DNA of 64,000 nucleotides from Acidobacteriaceae bacterium (GTDB taxonomy: Bacteria > Acidobacteriota > Terriglobia > Terriglobales > Acidobacteriaceae): the NCBI GenBank assembly GCA_003131315.1, contig PKUV01000071.1, forward strand, positions 1 to 64,000. Reading direction: 5' to 3'. A program made the position numbers and the translations under genes. The notes below the pieces were generated by a model. That model was not told the origin of the DNA and made no database searches. It was given only the letters and a program-made list of their open reading frames with translations. Every line of letters begins with the position of its first letter. The first letter of the stretch is position 1. Of the stretch, positions 7,971 through 16,709 are shown piece by piece.

Positions 7971-8633
7971 TCAGCCAGAAATCAGGTCGGCAAAGGCAAA
8001 GTGATCGCGAACCACCGTCACGCCCACTGAAACCGAGAGGGCAGCGTTCAGCATGGGCCCTGCATATACAAATGAATGGAATTCCCCGCGTTCACCGCAG
8101 GGATCCGCTCCATCGGGTAAGGCCGACAGAAACGTCTGATCGAACTCGCGGCCGGCGAAGGATTGCTCAAGTTTCCTTGTGTCGATACAAGTCAACTTTG
8201 CTCGTACTCCGGACGCGATCATCTCCTGTGCCAGATCCCGCGTCGGCAGCCCCCACACGGGGAATATCGGTTCTAGTCCCGTGCCTTTCATTTGCCTTTC
8301 CCGGTAGGCACGTACATCATCGAGGAAGAGATCGCCAAACGCGATTCCTTCGATTCCTTCCGAGACTGCCTTGGCACAGGTTTGAGCCATCAGCGACTCA
8401 TACTGCTCGTTGGGACATGGCCAAGGCAACGGAACGGCCCAGAGTGGAAGTCCGGCAGCCGCAGCTTGCTGCTCGACCAGTTCGCGTCGAACCGCATGCA
8501 TGGCAACGCGGCCGGCGGTTTCGTTGAAAGTAGTCAGCAGTCCTGCGACTTCATACTCTGCGCGCTGGCGGAGAACATGAAGACTCCATGCACTGTCTTT
8601 GCCGCTGCTCCAGGAGAGAAGAATGCGCTTCAT
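7971..8633 (-). CDS. Dph6-like ATP pyrophosphatase (adenine nucleotide alpha hydrolase)
   Basis: A 220-residue PP-loop enzyme. LLSWSSGKDSAW (residues 5-16) is the ATP-pyrophosphatase loop. The later ECxD-like region (FDQTFLSALPDGADPCGERG and then EFHSFVY) matches the diphthine-ammonia ligase family. Bacteria make no diphthamide, so the bacterial members have another, undefined amidation role. Its ATG overlaps the stop of the BtuF-like gene by four bases (ATGA), placing it in the cobalamin-riboswitch operon, which suggests a job in corrinoid salvage or modification. Confidence 0.85.
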   Translation of the reverse strand: MKRILLSWSSGKDSAWSLHVLRQRAEYEVAGLLTTFNETAGRVAMHAVRRELVEQQAAAAGLPLWAVPLPWPCPNEQYESLMAQTCAKAVSEGIEGIAFGDLFLDDVRAYRERQMKGTGLEPIFPVWGLPTRDLAQEMIASGVRAKLTCIDTRKLEQSFAGREFDQTFLSALPDGADPCGERGEFHSFVYAGPMLNAALSVSVGVTVVRDHFAFADLISG

Positions 8634-9559
8634 GACCGATTGCCCACGCGAAGCCGCACGGGTGATTGGCGGACGGGCGCAGCGGACTTTCTCGCGAGCT
8701 TAGTCTGGCGGAAGAGATCAGCCATAGCCAGAATTCCTTCTGCGATCCTCGGACCAGGACGCGAAAAATGGCTGCTGGCGTCCATCGCAAATACGTTGCG
8801 GGTCCGCACTGCCCGCAGCGAATACCACTCGGCTGGAAATGGTACCTCCTTGAGCTCTTTTTGGACTTCGCGTGCATGATAGCCACAGGGCATAGCGAGG
8901 ATCAGATCGGGATCACTGTCCACGACGGTTTGCCAGCTGACTTGATACCCGGGCTCGCCGGCACGGCCCAGAACGTCAATTCCACCCGCGAGGGCTACCA
9001 TCTCCGGCACCCAGTGGCCACCGACAAACGGCGGGTCGAGCCACTCCAGACACAAGACGCGTGGAGGATCTCCAGTGCGTCTTTCCGCCAACCCGGAAAC
9101 CTGCACAGTGACACGCGAAACGAGTTCGGTTGCCTCCGCGGCCCGATCGGTGGCCTCGCCGACAGCGAGAATGTCGCTCCAAACGTCTGCAACGGTTCGT
9201 GGACTGAGGGCAAGCACCCTCGGCTCCCGTGGCAGCCGTCCCAGCACAGCGCCCAAATCGTCCGGGGAGGCCGCGCAGACGTGGCACAGATCTTGTGTGA
9301 CGATGAGGTCCGGCTGGATCTGCTCCAGTTTCTCCGCATCCAGCCGGTAAAGGCTTTCGCCCGCCTGCGAGGAAACCTTAACGTGCCGATCAATCTCTCG
9401 TTCGGGCAAGTGGGGTGGCAATTTGCTGTAAACGACTACCGGTTTCGTGCGGGCTTCCGGTGGGTAATCACACTCGAAAGTGACCCCCATAACCGAGTCA
9501 GCTAAGCCGAGAGCGAACAGTATTTCCGTTCCTGACGGCAGGAATGAACAGATTCGCAT
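8630..9559 (-). CDS. BtuF-like cobalamin-binding protein
   Basis: A 309-residue periplasmic-binding-protein fold of the helical-backbone type. The N-terminus ICSFLPSGTEILFALGL is the start motif of BtuF-like proteins. No signal peptide is visible, unlike transport BtuF, so this member is probably cytoplasmic. CHVCAAS near residue 95 could provide ligand contacts. A strong AGGAGG lies upstream of the ATG. It lies between the membrane protein at 9615 and the Dph6-like gene, downstream of a cobalamin riboswitch on the same strand, which supports a corrinoid-related role. Confidence 0.85.
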   Translation of the reverse strand: MRICSFLPSGTEILFALGLADSVMGVTFECDYPPEARTKPVVVYSKLPPHLPEREIDRHVKVSSQAGESLYRLDAEKLEQIQPDLIVTQDLCHVCAASPDDLGAVLGRLPREPRVLALSPRTVADVWSDILAVGEATDRAAEATELVSRVTVQVSGLAERRTGDPPRVLCLEWLDPPFVGGHWVPEMVALAGGIDVLGRAGEPGYQVSWQTVVDSDPDLILAMPCGYHAREVQKELKEVPFPAEWYSLRAVRTRNVFAMDASSHFSRPGPRIAEGILAMADLFRQTKLARKSAAPVRQSPVRLRVGNRS

Positions 9560-9614
9560 GTTGTCGCCCCTCCTCTACACAAAACACCAGCGCCGGACCC
9601 GCATCGGCTCCGAA

Positions 9615-10133
9615 CTAGCTGGTTCGAGCTTGCACGTTGTGCACATGCCGCGCTCGGTAAAACTCATAAAGTCCGAACAGAACTCCGGCAAATAGGAAGG
9701 TGCTGCCCAGGGAATACCCGTAAAACGGAATTCCAGCGACATAGCACTGAATTAATCCCGCCCAGGTCGGCGGATACGTATGCCAGCCCAGCCACACTCC
9801 AAAATTACTGATCAGGTAGAACGCTGTGGGCCCGGCGACGCAGGCGAACGAGAACCGACGCAGCGTGACCCTCGGCCGCAGCAACCAGCCGATCATTGCG
9901 ATCGCAGCGAATGCCACGATCTGGATCAGTTCCGCCCACCCGATACTCATGCGGTAAATGACATTGGTCAGGACAAAATCGCTCGCGCCCAAAAGCACAA
10001 GTGGAAACCAGATGGAATCGCGCTTCCTCAGGTGTGCGCCGCCGAACAGAAGAGCTCCGTACACTGGGGAAAAGTTCGGAATATGTGGAATGAAGCGCGC
10101 CAGGACCGCCAGCAAAACGATCAGGTAAACCAT
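9615..10133 (-). CDS. Membrane protein, putative corrinoid-related transporter component
   Basis: A 172-residue protein with about five membrane helices and an aromatic, tightly packed C-terminal half. It resembles small integral components often found under cobalamin riboswitches (DUF6580-like or an ECF-type S component). The ATG at 10133 has AAGGAG nine bases upstream. It is the first gene after the riboswitch, so it should be repressed when cobalamin is plentiful. A direct transport role is inference from position and topology. Confidence 0.75.
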   Translation of the reverse strand: MVYLIVLLAVLARFIPHIPNFSPVYGALLFGGAHLRKRDSIWFPLVLLGASDFVLTNVIYRMSIGWAELIQIVAFAAIAMIGWLLRPRVTLRRFSFACVAGPTAFYLISNFGVWLGWHTYPPTWAGLIQCYVAGIPFYGYSLGSTFLFAGVLFGLYEFYRARHVHNVQARTS

Positions 10134-10394
10134 AGTAGTATCTCCTTATCCTTGTCGAAGCGAGAGTCAAAACCGGAAGCGAACTCCGGTGCGATACGCG
10201 ATTCTCAGGGCGGGAAAACAACGAAAAGGCGATGCATAGCTCCTCCTGTCCCGTGACGGGAAGTAATGGACTGGCAGACGAGGAGCCTTCAAAAAAATGA
10301 GAAGTAAGGTGGATGAGACCTCAGGACTGAGGTCAGAACAGAAAAGACGATCCGGAAGCCGGGTTCTCATTGCTTGCCTTCCCGCGAAGGTTCA

Positions 10395-10556
10395 CCCATC
10401 CGACTTCTGGCAGGTCTCCTGACTCTCGCTTCAACGGACTGGTCGCCTTCCCAACCTGTAGGTCAGTGGCATTGTGGCCAGCCCTCCGCGATCACAGTGG
10501 CGGGGCCGTGCCGGACTTTCACCGGCTTCCCTATTGAGCTTTCAAAAAAGCACCAG
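10395..10556 (-). promoter_or_regulatory. Cobalamin riboswitch
   Basis: Read on the minus strand, the segment begins with a GGTGC element and contains GGGAAGCCGGTGAAAGTCCG, the CCCCGCCACTG core, and near its 3' end GTCAGGAGACCTGCC. These are the conserved boxes of the adenosylcobalamin riboswitch in the right order. The leader runs on to the gene at 10133. It contains a GACCTCAG/CTGAGGTC hairpin (about 10309-10326) and a nearby T-run, which could serve in expression control. No gene is supported in 10134-10394. Confidence 0.9.
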
Positions 10557-10708
10557 AAGCAAACTGCTTCTCTTGATTACGCTCGTGACTAGAAAAAGTC
10601 AAGAGAAGCACCCCGTGGAGTGGGCCGCATTGCGACGAGGGCACTCATATCCCGTTGGGTCTTGCGATTCGGGTTCGGGCTTCGCGCGGGGGCGGGGGGC
10701 GAGGCACG

Positions 10709-11212
10709 TCAGGAGGCTCGATATCCGAATAACTTTCGGCACTCCAGTCTCAAAAAATTGTCGAAGACGGGAATGTGAAGGTCGCCCTTTTCAAGGACGA
10801 ATTTGCACGAAATGAGACAGGCGCGCCATTTAAATTCCTCGGTACCGTGTTTCTTGCCGTAGGCGGTGATATCTTCTTGGGAAACGCCAAACACCACCGC
10901 CCCTATTTTGGACCAGACGCAGGCACCCGCGCACATAGCACAAGGTTCGTGCGTGGAATACAACACGAAATCCGGTAGATACCGACCGTAGCCGGAGGAA
11001 ACATATTTCAATGTTTCAAGCTCCACATGCTTGATGGATGAACCCGAAGTTTTTACCCGGTTGCCGGCAGACGCGATAACCACTTCCCGTTTCCCAACAA
11101 GACGCGTGATGACCGCACCGATAGGATAGTCGCCCCGGTCGCGGGCGCGCTTTGCCTCCGCGATCGCAAGCTGCATAAACTTTTTCTTCGGTTTGTAGGT
11201 GGGAGGAATCAT
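10709..11212 (-). CDS. Nucleoside deaminase (CDA/TadA-like)
   Basis: A 167-residue zinc-dependent deaminase. The zinc site is formed by HVE (near residue 63, where HAE is usual) and PCAMC (near 90). It would remove the amino group of a nucleobase or nucleoside such as guanine or cytosine. The tRNA adenosine deaminase TadA is an alternative, but the C-terminal part differs. A GGGGAG ribosome site precedes the ATG. It starts 24 bases after the small basic protein at 11237, so the two are probably co-transcribed. Confidence 0.85.
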   Translation of the reverse strand: MIPPTYKPKKKFMQLAIAEAKRARDRGDYPIGAVITRLVGKREVVIASAGNRVKTSGSSIKHVELETLKYVSSGYGRYLPDFVLYSTHEPCAMCAGACVWSKIGAVVFGVSQEDITAYGKKHGTEEFKWRACLISCKFVLEKGDLHIPVFDNFLRLECRKLFGYRAS

Positions 11213-11236
11213 TTTTTCTCCCCGAGTCCAAAGGTC

Positions 11237-11569
11237 CTAGGCCGCTTTCTCCGCACGGACCTTTGCCCATCGTGCCCGCTGTGCGGCTGCGATCTTCCTG
11301 CGGGCTGATGCTGACATGATGCGCTTGGGTCTCATCTTACCCGCTTGGTCATTCGCGGATCTCTTTGCCCATCGCGCTTTCTGCGCGAGGCTGATCCTCC
11401 TACGAGCCGAAGCTGACAGGGTACGCCTCGGTTTCGTGTGAGAACTTCCACCGTTCAACTTGCCAAGAACTGAAAGAGCCGCATCAACATGTTTAAGCTG
11501 GTTTGCCAGATTCGTTCTCTCTACCGTCAACTCCGACACTATGGACGCCAGTCCCTTTAGATTTGCCAT
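11237..11569 (-). CDS. Small basic protein with two 'SASARRxIxxAQxARWAK' repeats
   Basis: A 110-residue protein. Residues 1-45 form a helical, coiled-coil-like segment. Two copies of a basic motif follow (about 52-70 and 83-102), each ending ARWAK. The composition suggests nucleic-acid binding. Related tails occur in the proteins at 21489 and 63803 in this window, so the motif is a recurrent family in this genome. A GAGGGGGA ribosome site fixes the ATG at 11569. Function unknown. Confidence 0.7.
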   Translation of the reverse strand: MANLKGLASIVSELTVERTNLANQLKHVDAALSVLGKLNGGSSHTKPRRTLSASARRRISLAQKARWAKRSANDQAGKMRPKRIMSASARRKIAAAQRARWAKVRAEKAA

Positions 11570-11728
11570 GAATTCCCCCTCAGCAAGGGATTCTAATTGA
11601 TTGGCTCTGTTTCCTGAGCGACTGGTGCCGCCGTCACATATTGCTGAGGGACGGGGATTGGCTGCTCGGAGGCGTTGGAACTTGGGCGAAATGCCGAGTT
11701 TCGGAAGCGTCGTTGGGCTCTCCGACTG

Positions 11729-12100
11729 TCACGGGAGCAATGACTCGGCGTTCGGGTCCAAGAGCCGGTGGTTCATTCCGCCTTCAGGGATTCTGACCGA
11801 GAAGGCGTGGACGAATCCCTGCGACGCGCGATACTTCAGTTGCTCCCCATACTTAGTCCAGGCCTCGGCCATTTTCGCGAACCCCTCCTCGGGGTTTAGA
11901 GTGTCTCGGTGGTGCACCATCTTCTTTTGCTGGTCGTCGAAGAAGCCATGCTTTTCGCGGACGAAGAAAACTTGCTTCCCACCCCGGAACTCGAATTCGA
12001 TGTGGGGCTGGTAGTATTCCGTGTCTGAAAGGGAAGCGAGATCGCCTGGGTCAAAGGACTTCCCGCGCGGGTCAACGCGGTAGAGCGTCTCGAAGAACAT
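11729..12100 (-). CDS. Hypothetical protein
   Basis: A 123-residue soluble protein without signal or membrane segments. It is rich in aromatic residues (HIEFEFRGGKQVFFVREKHG) and has a mixed alpha/beta pattern. There is no strong ribosome site before the ATG at 12100. I do not recognise the family, and the neighbours give no clear hint. About 200 bases separate it from the terminator at 12256. Confidence 0.5.
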   Translation of the reverse strand: MFFETLYRVDPRGKSFDPGDLASLSDTEYYQPHIEFEFRGGKQVFFVREKHGFFDDQQKKMVHHRDTLNPEEGFAKMAEAWTKYGEQLKYRASQGFVHAFSVRIPEGGMNHRLLDPNAESLLP

Positions 12101-12255
12101 GATCGAAAATTATGCGAGTGAGGCTCGAACAAAGCAAATAGATCGGGGGAACAATGACGGTCAGGTTGCGGGCAAGACATCCGCCTGTTCCAAAAGTGGC
12201 ACTGTTGCCTTCTCCTTGTGCAGCGATGGATACTCTGGCGGCTCACAAACTCTGA

Positions 12256-12299
12256 AAAAGGGCCGCAGACAGGCTGCGGTAGAGCGTGTTCCGCAGCCT
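12256..12299 (-). terminator. Hairpin terminator after the SH3-like protein gene
   Basis: A perfect 9-base stem (AGGCTGCGG at 12271-12279 with CCGCAGCCT at 12291-12299) sits immediately downstream of the stop at 12301. On the minus strand it is followed about 10 bases later by a run of five T. It should end the transcript of the gene 12301-13284. Confidence 0.6.
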
Positions 12300-12300
12300 G

Positions 12301-13284
12301 CTAGGGCAAGTTATCAGCGTTCACCCACTGCCCGTCTTTGAAGACTTCTATCTTCGTGACCGGGTGAACCTCCCAAAGCGTCGACCGGAACTGTCCAATC
12401 TGTGCGCCGTGCTCCGGATCCAGCAGCGTCCAACCGCTGATGCGAACTGGGGAATTTGAATTCACCCAGGGCGAAAGATTGGCGGTCGTCCACTTCAGGT
12501 GTTCTTTCCGAATGCGAGGCGTGGTCTCCACTACCACCGCCGTCGCCTCGGCATCTCCGAAACGTTCGGCGAAAGGCATATGCCAATCCACTTCGTCCGG
12601 GTTTACAAAATGGCAGTTAGTCGATTCCCCCGAGCCCGTATCTTCCACCTTGATTTTCACCAGATAACCCACTACGGAAACCGGAACACCTTCGTAGGGT
12701 TGAATGACTTGCATCTGTTGCGAAGTCCACTGGGCCAGGGATCTAGGCGCATGAGCAGGGAAGGGCAGCGACTGCAATGCCTTCCAGGTTACCTCGTGAG
12801 GACTGGTGGCGTCGTCACTCCGATTCTTGCGGGCATTCGTGAACGAGTCTCCGCCATCTCCAGTTGGGCCACAGTCGCCATCCGGGCCGGCGAAGGTGGT
12901 TGAGTTCGGAGCAGGTTTCTCCCAGTCGGGCGAAAACGCGCTCGCGATCCCGGAGGGCGGTGTGGGCGGCGTCCCCGGAGTAGGGGCAGTGGGCGTCGGT
13001 GTTGGCGCCAGAGCAGTGGCAGTGACGATGTCGATGCTGCGGGAATAGATCCATCCTTCCGCCTCTGGATCCGACGTGCGCACGTGGTAATAGCCATGTG
13101 TTGGCGTGGGATCGATAAGGTCGACATCAATGCCAGCGTCGAGTCGCATGATCGGCGGATTCTTGCTCGACGGATCCTTACGCAGTGTCCCACGATGTTT
13201 AAGTACAGCCTGCTGGGCTGTCGTCTGCACGACCAGTCCCAAGCCCAAAACGATTACCCACAGGAGCCAATTGGTTTTCTTCAT
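12301..13284 (-). CDS. Exported protein with bacterial SH3-like domain
   Basis: A 327-residue protein. Residues 1-24 form a signal peptide (LLWVIVLGLGLVVQTTAQ). Residues 25-90 read as an SH3b-like fold (LRKDPSSKN, then GYYHVRTSDPEAEGWIYSR). A Pro/Thr-rich linker (93-112) leads to a C-terminal domain of about 200 residues with an acidic patch (GPDGDCGPTGDGGDS) and an exposed Cys. It is probably secreted or periplasmic, and may bind cell wall or another polymer. The C-terminal domain is unrecognised. Confidence 0.75.
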   Translation of the reverse strand: MKKTNWLLWVIVLGLGLVVQTTAQQAVLKHRGTLRKDPSSKNPPIMRLDAGIDVDLIDPTPTHGYYHVRTSDPEAEGWIYSRSIDIVTATALAPTPTPTAPTPGTPPTPPSGIASAFSPDWEKPAPNSTTFAGPDGDCGPTGDGGDSFTNARKNRSDDATSPHEVTWKALQSLPFPAHAPRSLAQWTSQQMQVIQPYEGVPVSVVGYLVKIKVEDTGSGESTNCHFVNPDEVDWHMPFAERFGDAEATAVVVETTPRIRKEHLKWTTANLSPWVNSNSPVRISGWTLLDPEHGAQIGQFRSTLWEVHPVTKIEVFKDGQWVNADNLP

Positions 13285-13645
13285 GCCGGTACCCTCTCCT
13301 TTCGTTGTTCTTCAATGTGAAGGGTTGCTGTCCGATCCAGAGGAACTTCCGTTGAGCGAAATTGCCGTGCGGCAGGCTCGCCCCCGTGTAGGAGAAATGA
13401 TTCCGCGGCGAGCAGTGGGCTTGCGTGCAACTCAATTCGCTTCTCCTAAAGACTGGACAGTGGCCAGAGCAATCTCCGGCCATGGCTGTTGCGCACCAAA
13501 ACGCATAAGTGCGTTGCTCTAAGCAGGTGCGCTGGACAATCTGTCTGACTTCAGGGGAAGCAGCGACAGGAGGTAGCAGAAGTTGACCCGATTCCCCAAG
13601 CCCCGCATCGCTGAATGTAGCGAAAACTACGCCCGCCACTGGCGG

Positions 13646-13972
13646 ATGTCAACAAAAAAGTCGAAATCCGAAGCCTCGAAATCTAAAGCCACGCCGGTCT
13701 GTTGTCATTCAACCGTGAATGAATATATCTTGGTTGCCAGGAGAACAGCCGTGAGGCGCGGCAACCCACAGTTTACGAATCCGGCAGCGATTGAGCCCCC
13801 ACTTGTCTCGCAGAGTTCCTTCGAGAGAGTTGTCGAAGAGCTTAAGCTCTCGCCTTCGGAGTACGTGACGTCTCCGAAGCTACGGGACTGGGTGTCCCGA
13901 AACAAAGATCAGAAGTATGTTCCCTCGGAGTTGCTGAAGGCACTTGGGTTCGAGGTCAGCACAGGTCTGTAG
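13646..13972 (+). CDS. Hypothetical protein
   Basis: A 108-residue protein with a Lys/Ser-rich start (residues 1-17) and a helical C-terminus (KLRDWVSRNKDQKYVPSEL). The ATG at 13646 is preferred over a TTG at 13583. The C-terminal 45 residues look like a small DNA-binding or adaptor fold, but I do not recognise a family. The flanks 13285-13645 and 13973-14169 show no other supported gene. Confidence 0.4.
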   Translation: MSTKKSKSEASKSKATPVCCHSTVNEYILVARRTAVRRGNPQFTNPAAIEPPLVSQSSFERVVEELKLSPSEYVTSPKLRDWVSRNKDQKYVPSELLKALGFEVSTGL

Positions 13973-14169
13973 GCACTCGTCAGAAGCCCCTCTCGACTAT
14001 TACGACCGTTTGGCCGCCAATGAGTCGATTCATGACATCGGTGATAAAGCACAAGACATTGTTGGCACACCCGTTGGAGTTCTGTTTCTCCAGAAGCGCC
14101 GCATAAAGAATACGCGCGCATTAGTGCTTGTCTAACACACGCCGTCGCGGCCGGCAACCTGCTGGCCCG

Positions 14170-15072
14170 TCAGCCCCGCGTTGGCGCCGCCCGCAGTCTC
14201 TCCCCTAGCGCGTGCTCCCGCTGATGCGGGTCGTTGGCCAGCGTCTGCTCTTCGGGCGTCAGCTCTGCCAGAAATCCGAACCCTCTGACACAGTCGGCAG
14301 TAATCTTGTCGCGGTCAATGACTACTGCGCGGTTGAGGAGCTGGCGGAGGTCATCCCAGTCGAAGTCCCTGCCGTCCTGGAACTTCTGCATCAGCCGCGC
14401 CGGATCGAAAGTATCGCGCGCCTGCCAGAGCTTCAGCACTACGAGGCGGCGGATCAGCGCCTGGTCGAGAGGCCTTGTGGCGAACATGCCGAGATCGTAG
14501 ATGTCGCGCGTCTTGTTCCGCTGATAACAGGCGCGGATTTTCTCGGCAACGATTTCGGGCAGCGCGAGGCATATGATTTCGGCGGGTGCGAACGGCAATA
14601 GTTTGAAATAACTCTGCTCGATCTGTGGGCGCCGCTCCGTCGGCAGCGTCGGCGTTTCCCTGCGGCTGATCTGGAGTTTTACCTCGCTCACGCCGCTCGC
14701 GTTCCAGTCATGAGAATAGGTCGGATTGACGCCCCAGGACAGACCGTCCTGCGTCTCATAGTATCCCTCGTCAGGAATGGCGAATTGAATGCCGTGAAAC
14801 GGCTGTTCGAAGGCCTCCATCATGGCGAGGATGAGTTCCTCGTGATCGTGATCCTCGATGCCGGTGAAGTCGAGATCGGTGGAGAACCGTCCCTGGTTCC
14901 CGAGAAACATTTTCCGAAGACACGTGCCGCCCTTGAAGGCCAGTCGGTCCAGAATGCCGCGCTCCGACAGCAGCTGCAGCAGGAAGGTCAGCACGACCTC
15001 CTTTTCCGCAATCATGATGTCGCGGAGGCCGGATTCATTCGAATAACGCTGCACCTGCGGCTGTGTCAGCAT
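14170..15072 (-). CDS. AbiEii-type nucleotidyltransferase toxin
   Basis: A 300-residue toxin of the type IV AbiE system. LAFKGGTCLRK (residues 44-54) and FSTDLDFTG (63-71) are the GS/D-x-D nucleotidyltransferase motifs. KIRACYQRNKTRDIYDL (about 180-196) is the conserved second motif of the family. AbiEii proteins block growth by transferring nucleotides to RNA targets, which aborts phage infection. It follows the antitoxin gene by three bases on the same strand, the standard AbiEi-AbiEii order. Confidence 0.92.
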   Translation of the reverse strand: MLTQPQVQRYSNESGLRDIMIAEKEVVLTFLLQLLSERGILDRLAFKGGTCLRKMFLGNQGRFSTDLDFTGIEDHDHEELILAMMEAFEQPFHGIQFAIPDEGYYETQDGLSWGVNPTYSHDWNASGVSEVKLQISRRETPTLPTERRPQIEQSYFKLLPFAPAEIICLALPEIVAEKIRACYQRNKTRDIYDLGMFATRPLDQALIRRLVVLKLWQARDTFDPARLMQKFQDGRDFDWDDLRQLLNRAVVIDRDKITADCVRGFGFLAELTPEEQTLANDPHQREHALGERLRAAPTRG

Positions 15073-15075
15073 TCC

Positions 15076-15939
15076 TTAACTGTCCTTCCTGACGGACTTC
15101 CGCCGACCCAGCCCAGCGCTGCCGTGCAACTCCTCACGCGGCACGTTGACAAAAAGACGCCACGTGTTGTCATAGCCGATGGCGCCCGTCAGCGCGCGCT
15201 CGGGAGCGGGACCGAGCCACGCCCTGGTGCTGCGGCCGGTCAGGCCGAGCAGGCGTTCGCGCACTTCGGGCGGCATATCGGCCTTGACGTGATCGACGAG
15301 CCAGCCGAAGCGCCGCACGAGCGCACCTGATTCGATCCGTTGCAGGTAATCGGCCGCTTTCTTCCAGTCGAACCGGCGGCTGGCGGTCGCCAGAATAATG
15401 GCCGCCTCCCCAACGCCGCCGGCCAGCGCCGGGCGGTCGACGCAGTCGATAGCGGTCTTTTCACGGTCGGAGATCATGACCTTGTAGCCGAGCACATCGA
15501 CCGGCTCGAAGCCGAAAAACTTGCTGTCCGCCTGATTGACGATCCGGACCTGCGACTCTCCGACTTGGCGTCCCCGCAGCCGCAGCGGCGTCACAACGAA
15601 GATGACGTTGCGGTGCTGCGTCGTCAGGCCGTAATGGGCGGCGGCGGTGCTGAAGCCGATGTAATAAGGATTAGCGATGCGGCTAGCGAGCGCCAGAAGA
15701 TTGCTGTCGCCCAGAGCGTCCGGCCCCTGTTCTGGCGGTATAAGCAGATACTGTCCCCAGGTCGCCCGTTCGAGCCAGCCTTTGCGGCGCAGCGATTCAA
15801 TGACATGGTCGGCCGCCTTTGGGGTTACGCCGAGCAGTTCGACGATTTCTGCTCGCGTCGTCTCCCGCCGCCTCCGTTCGGTGAGCGCCAGCACGACCCG
15901 GCTCTCCTGCATCGATAAAGATCGGGTGGTGAGTCGCAC
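15076..15939 (-). CDS. AbiEi-type antitoxin and transcriptional repressor
   Basis: A 287-residue antitoxin. The N-terminal winged helix (about residues 12-65, RAEIVELLGVTPKAADHVIE) should bind the operon promoter. The central and C-terminal domains (YYIGFSTAAAHYGLTTQ, then the IDCVDRPALAGG motif) are the AbiEi_4-like antitoxin part. In this family the antitoxin does not bind the toxin directly and represses transcription cooperatively on inverted repeats. Such repeats are present just upstream of this gene (15955-16044). Confidence 0.9.
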   Translation of the reverse strand: MRLTTRSLSMQESRVVLALTERRRRETTRAEIVELLGVTPKAADHVIESLRRKGWLERATWGQYLLIPPEQGPDALGDSNLLALASRIANPYYIGFSTAAAHYGLTTQHRNVIFVVTPLRLRGRQVGESQVRIVNQADSKFFGFEPVDVLGYKVMISDREKTAIDCVDRPALAGGVGEAAIILATASRRFDWKKAADYLQRIESGALVRRFGWLVDHVKADMPPEVRERLLGLTGRSTRAWLGPAPERALTGAIGYDNTWRLFVNVPREELHGSAGLGRRKSVRKDS

Positions 15940-15954
15940 GTTATTCTCCGTAAC

Positions 15955-16044
15955 TAAGCCCCCTGAATAAGGGGGTTTTGATGAATATCGTAGCGAAAAT
16001 CGGGTGTCGAAGTCAACTTTATGTCACACAACCCCCTTTATTAT
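15955..16044. promoter_or_regulatory. Operator-like inverted repeats upstream of abiE
   Basis: AATAAGGGGGTT (15966-15977) and AACCCCCTTTATT (16030-16042) are inverted copies about 50 bases apart. A further CCCCC half-site lies at 15959-15963. They sit 16-105 bases upstream of the antitoxin start. AbiEi antitoxins are known to repress by binding inverted repeats in this position. 16045-16314 shows no supported gene. Confidence 0.55.
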
Positions 16045-16314
16045 GGTGTTTCGTTACATAGTATTACCGGGCAGAGCACTATCTCGTTGGCCGCTGGCGG
16101 TCCCGTGCCTGTAAACATGCCCATGTCCGCCGTCACGACCCGCAAGAACGCCTCAACCCCGGCACGGTCCTGATCCGCAGTTTCTTGTAGCGGAATGTCA
16201 GATCAATCTCCGCAATAGCTCCGAGCTTCGGCCAATAGAGGCCGTGCGCACCGCACAAGCAACCCCTTAAAGATCAGCTGAAACAGGTCAAAGCCTCACC
16301 ACCGGAGGAATGCC

Positions 16315-16683
16315 ATGAAACTCCGTCGCAATGAATATTGCCCCATCCATAGATCGCTCCGCTGCTGCGGCCGCGAACCAACGCATTATGCGCGCACATT
16401 ACAGCCAGGGGTTCGGCGCATTGATGATCCGCATCATCCGAGGGGGTATCGGGAACTCAGGTCCCCCGCTGAGATGCGGAAGCTTCTGAAGCGGAAAGTC
16501 AGCGAACAGAACGGAATATGCGCAATCTGTCACGAAGAGTTTACGGACTACAACGACGTTGTGCCAGACCATAAGAATCCGAAAGGGATGGGAGGGGCGT
16601 GGAGAGATGATCATCCAGACAACATCCGGGCAGTCCACTGGTGGTGCAACTCGGAAAAAGGATCGACCAGAATCGATGACTGA
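16315..16683 (+). CDS. HNH endonuclease domain protein (copy 1)
   Basis: A 122-residue protein with an N-terminal Cys/His-rich segment (YCPIHRSLRCCGREPTHY). A C-terminal HNH fold follows, with CAICHEEF, VVPDHKNP and HPDNIRAVHWWCN in order. The paired Cys-x-x-Cys and the Asp-His core support metal-dependent DNA cutting. GGAGG precedes the ATG. A second, nearly identical gene lies at 21846. It has no obvious partner here and could belong to phage-derived or homing-type elements. Confidence 0.85.
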   Translation: MKLRRNEYCPIHRSLRCCGREPTHYARTLQPGVRRIDDPHHPRGYRELRSPAEMRKLLKRKVSEQNGICAICHEEFTDYNDVVPDHKNPKGMGGAWRDDHPDNIRAVHWWCNSEKGSTRIDD

Positions 16684-16709
16684 CGGCCGATTAGGCATGA
16701 AATAAGAAG

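Noticed and set aside
10167-10370. 67-codon minus-strand frame between riboswitch and membrane-protein gene
   Set aside because: It lies in the riboswitch leader, has no family resemblance, and includes the palindromic expression-platform sequence.
13199-13639. 146-codon minus-strand frame overlapping the SH3-like gene start
   Set aside because: It overlaps the well-supported signal peptide gene and its translation has no domain-like pattern.
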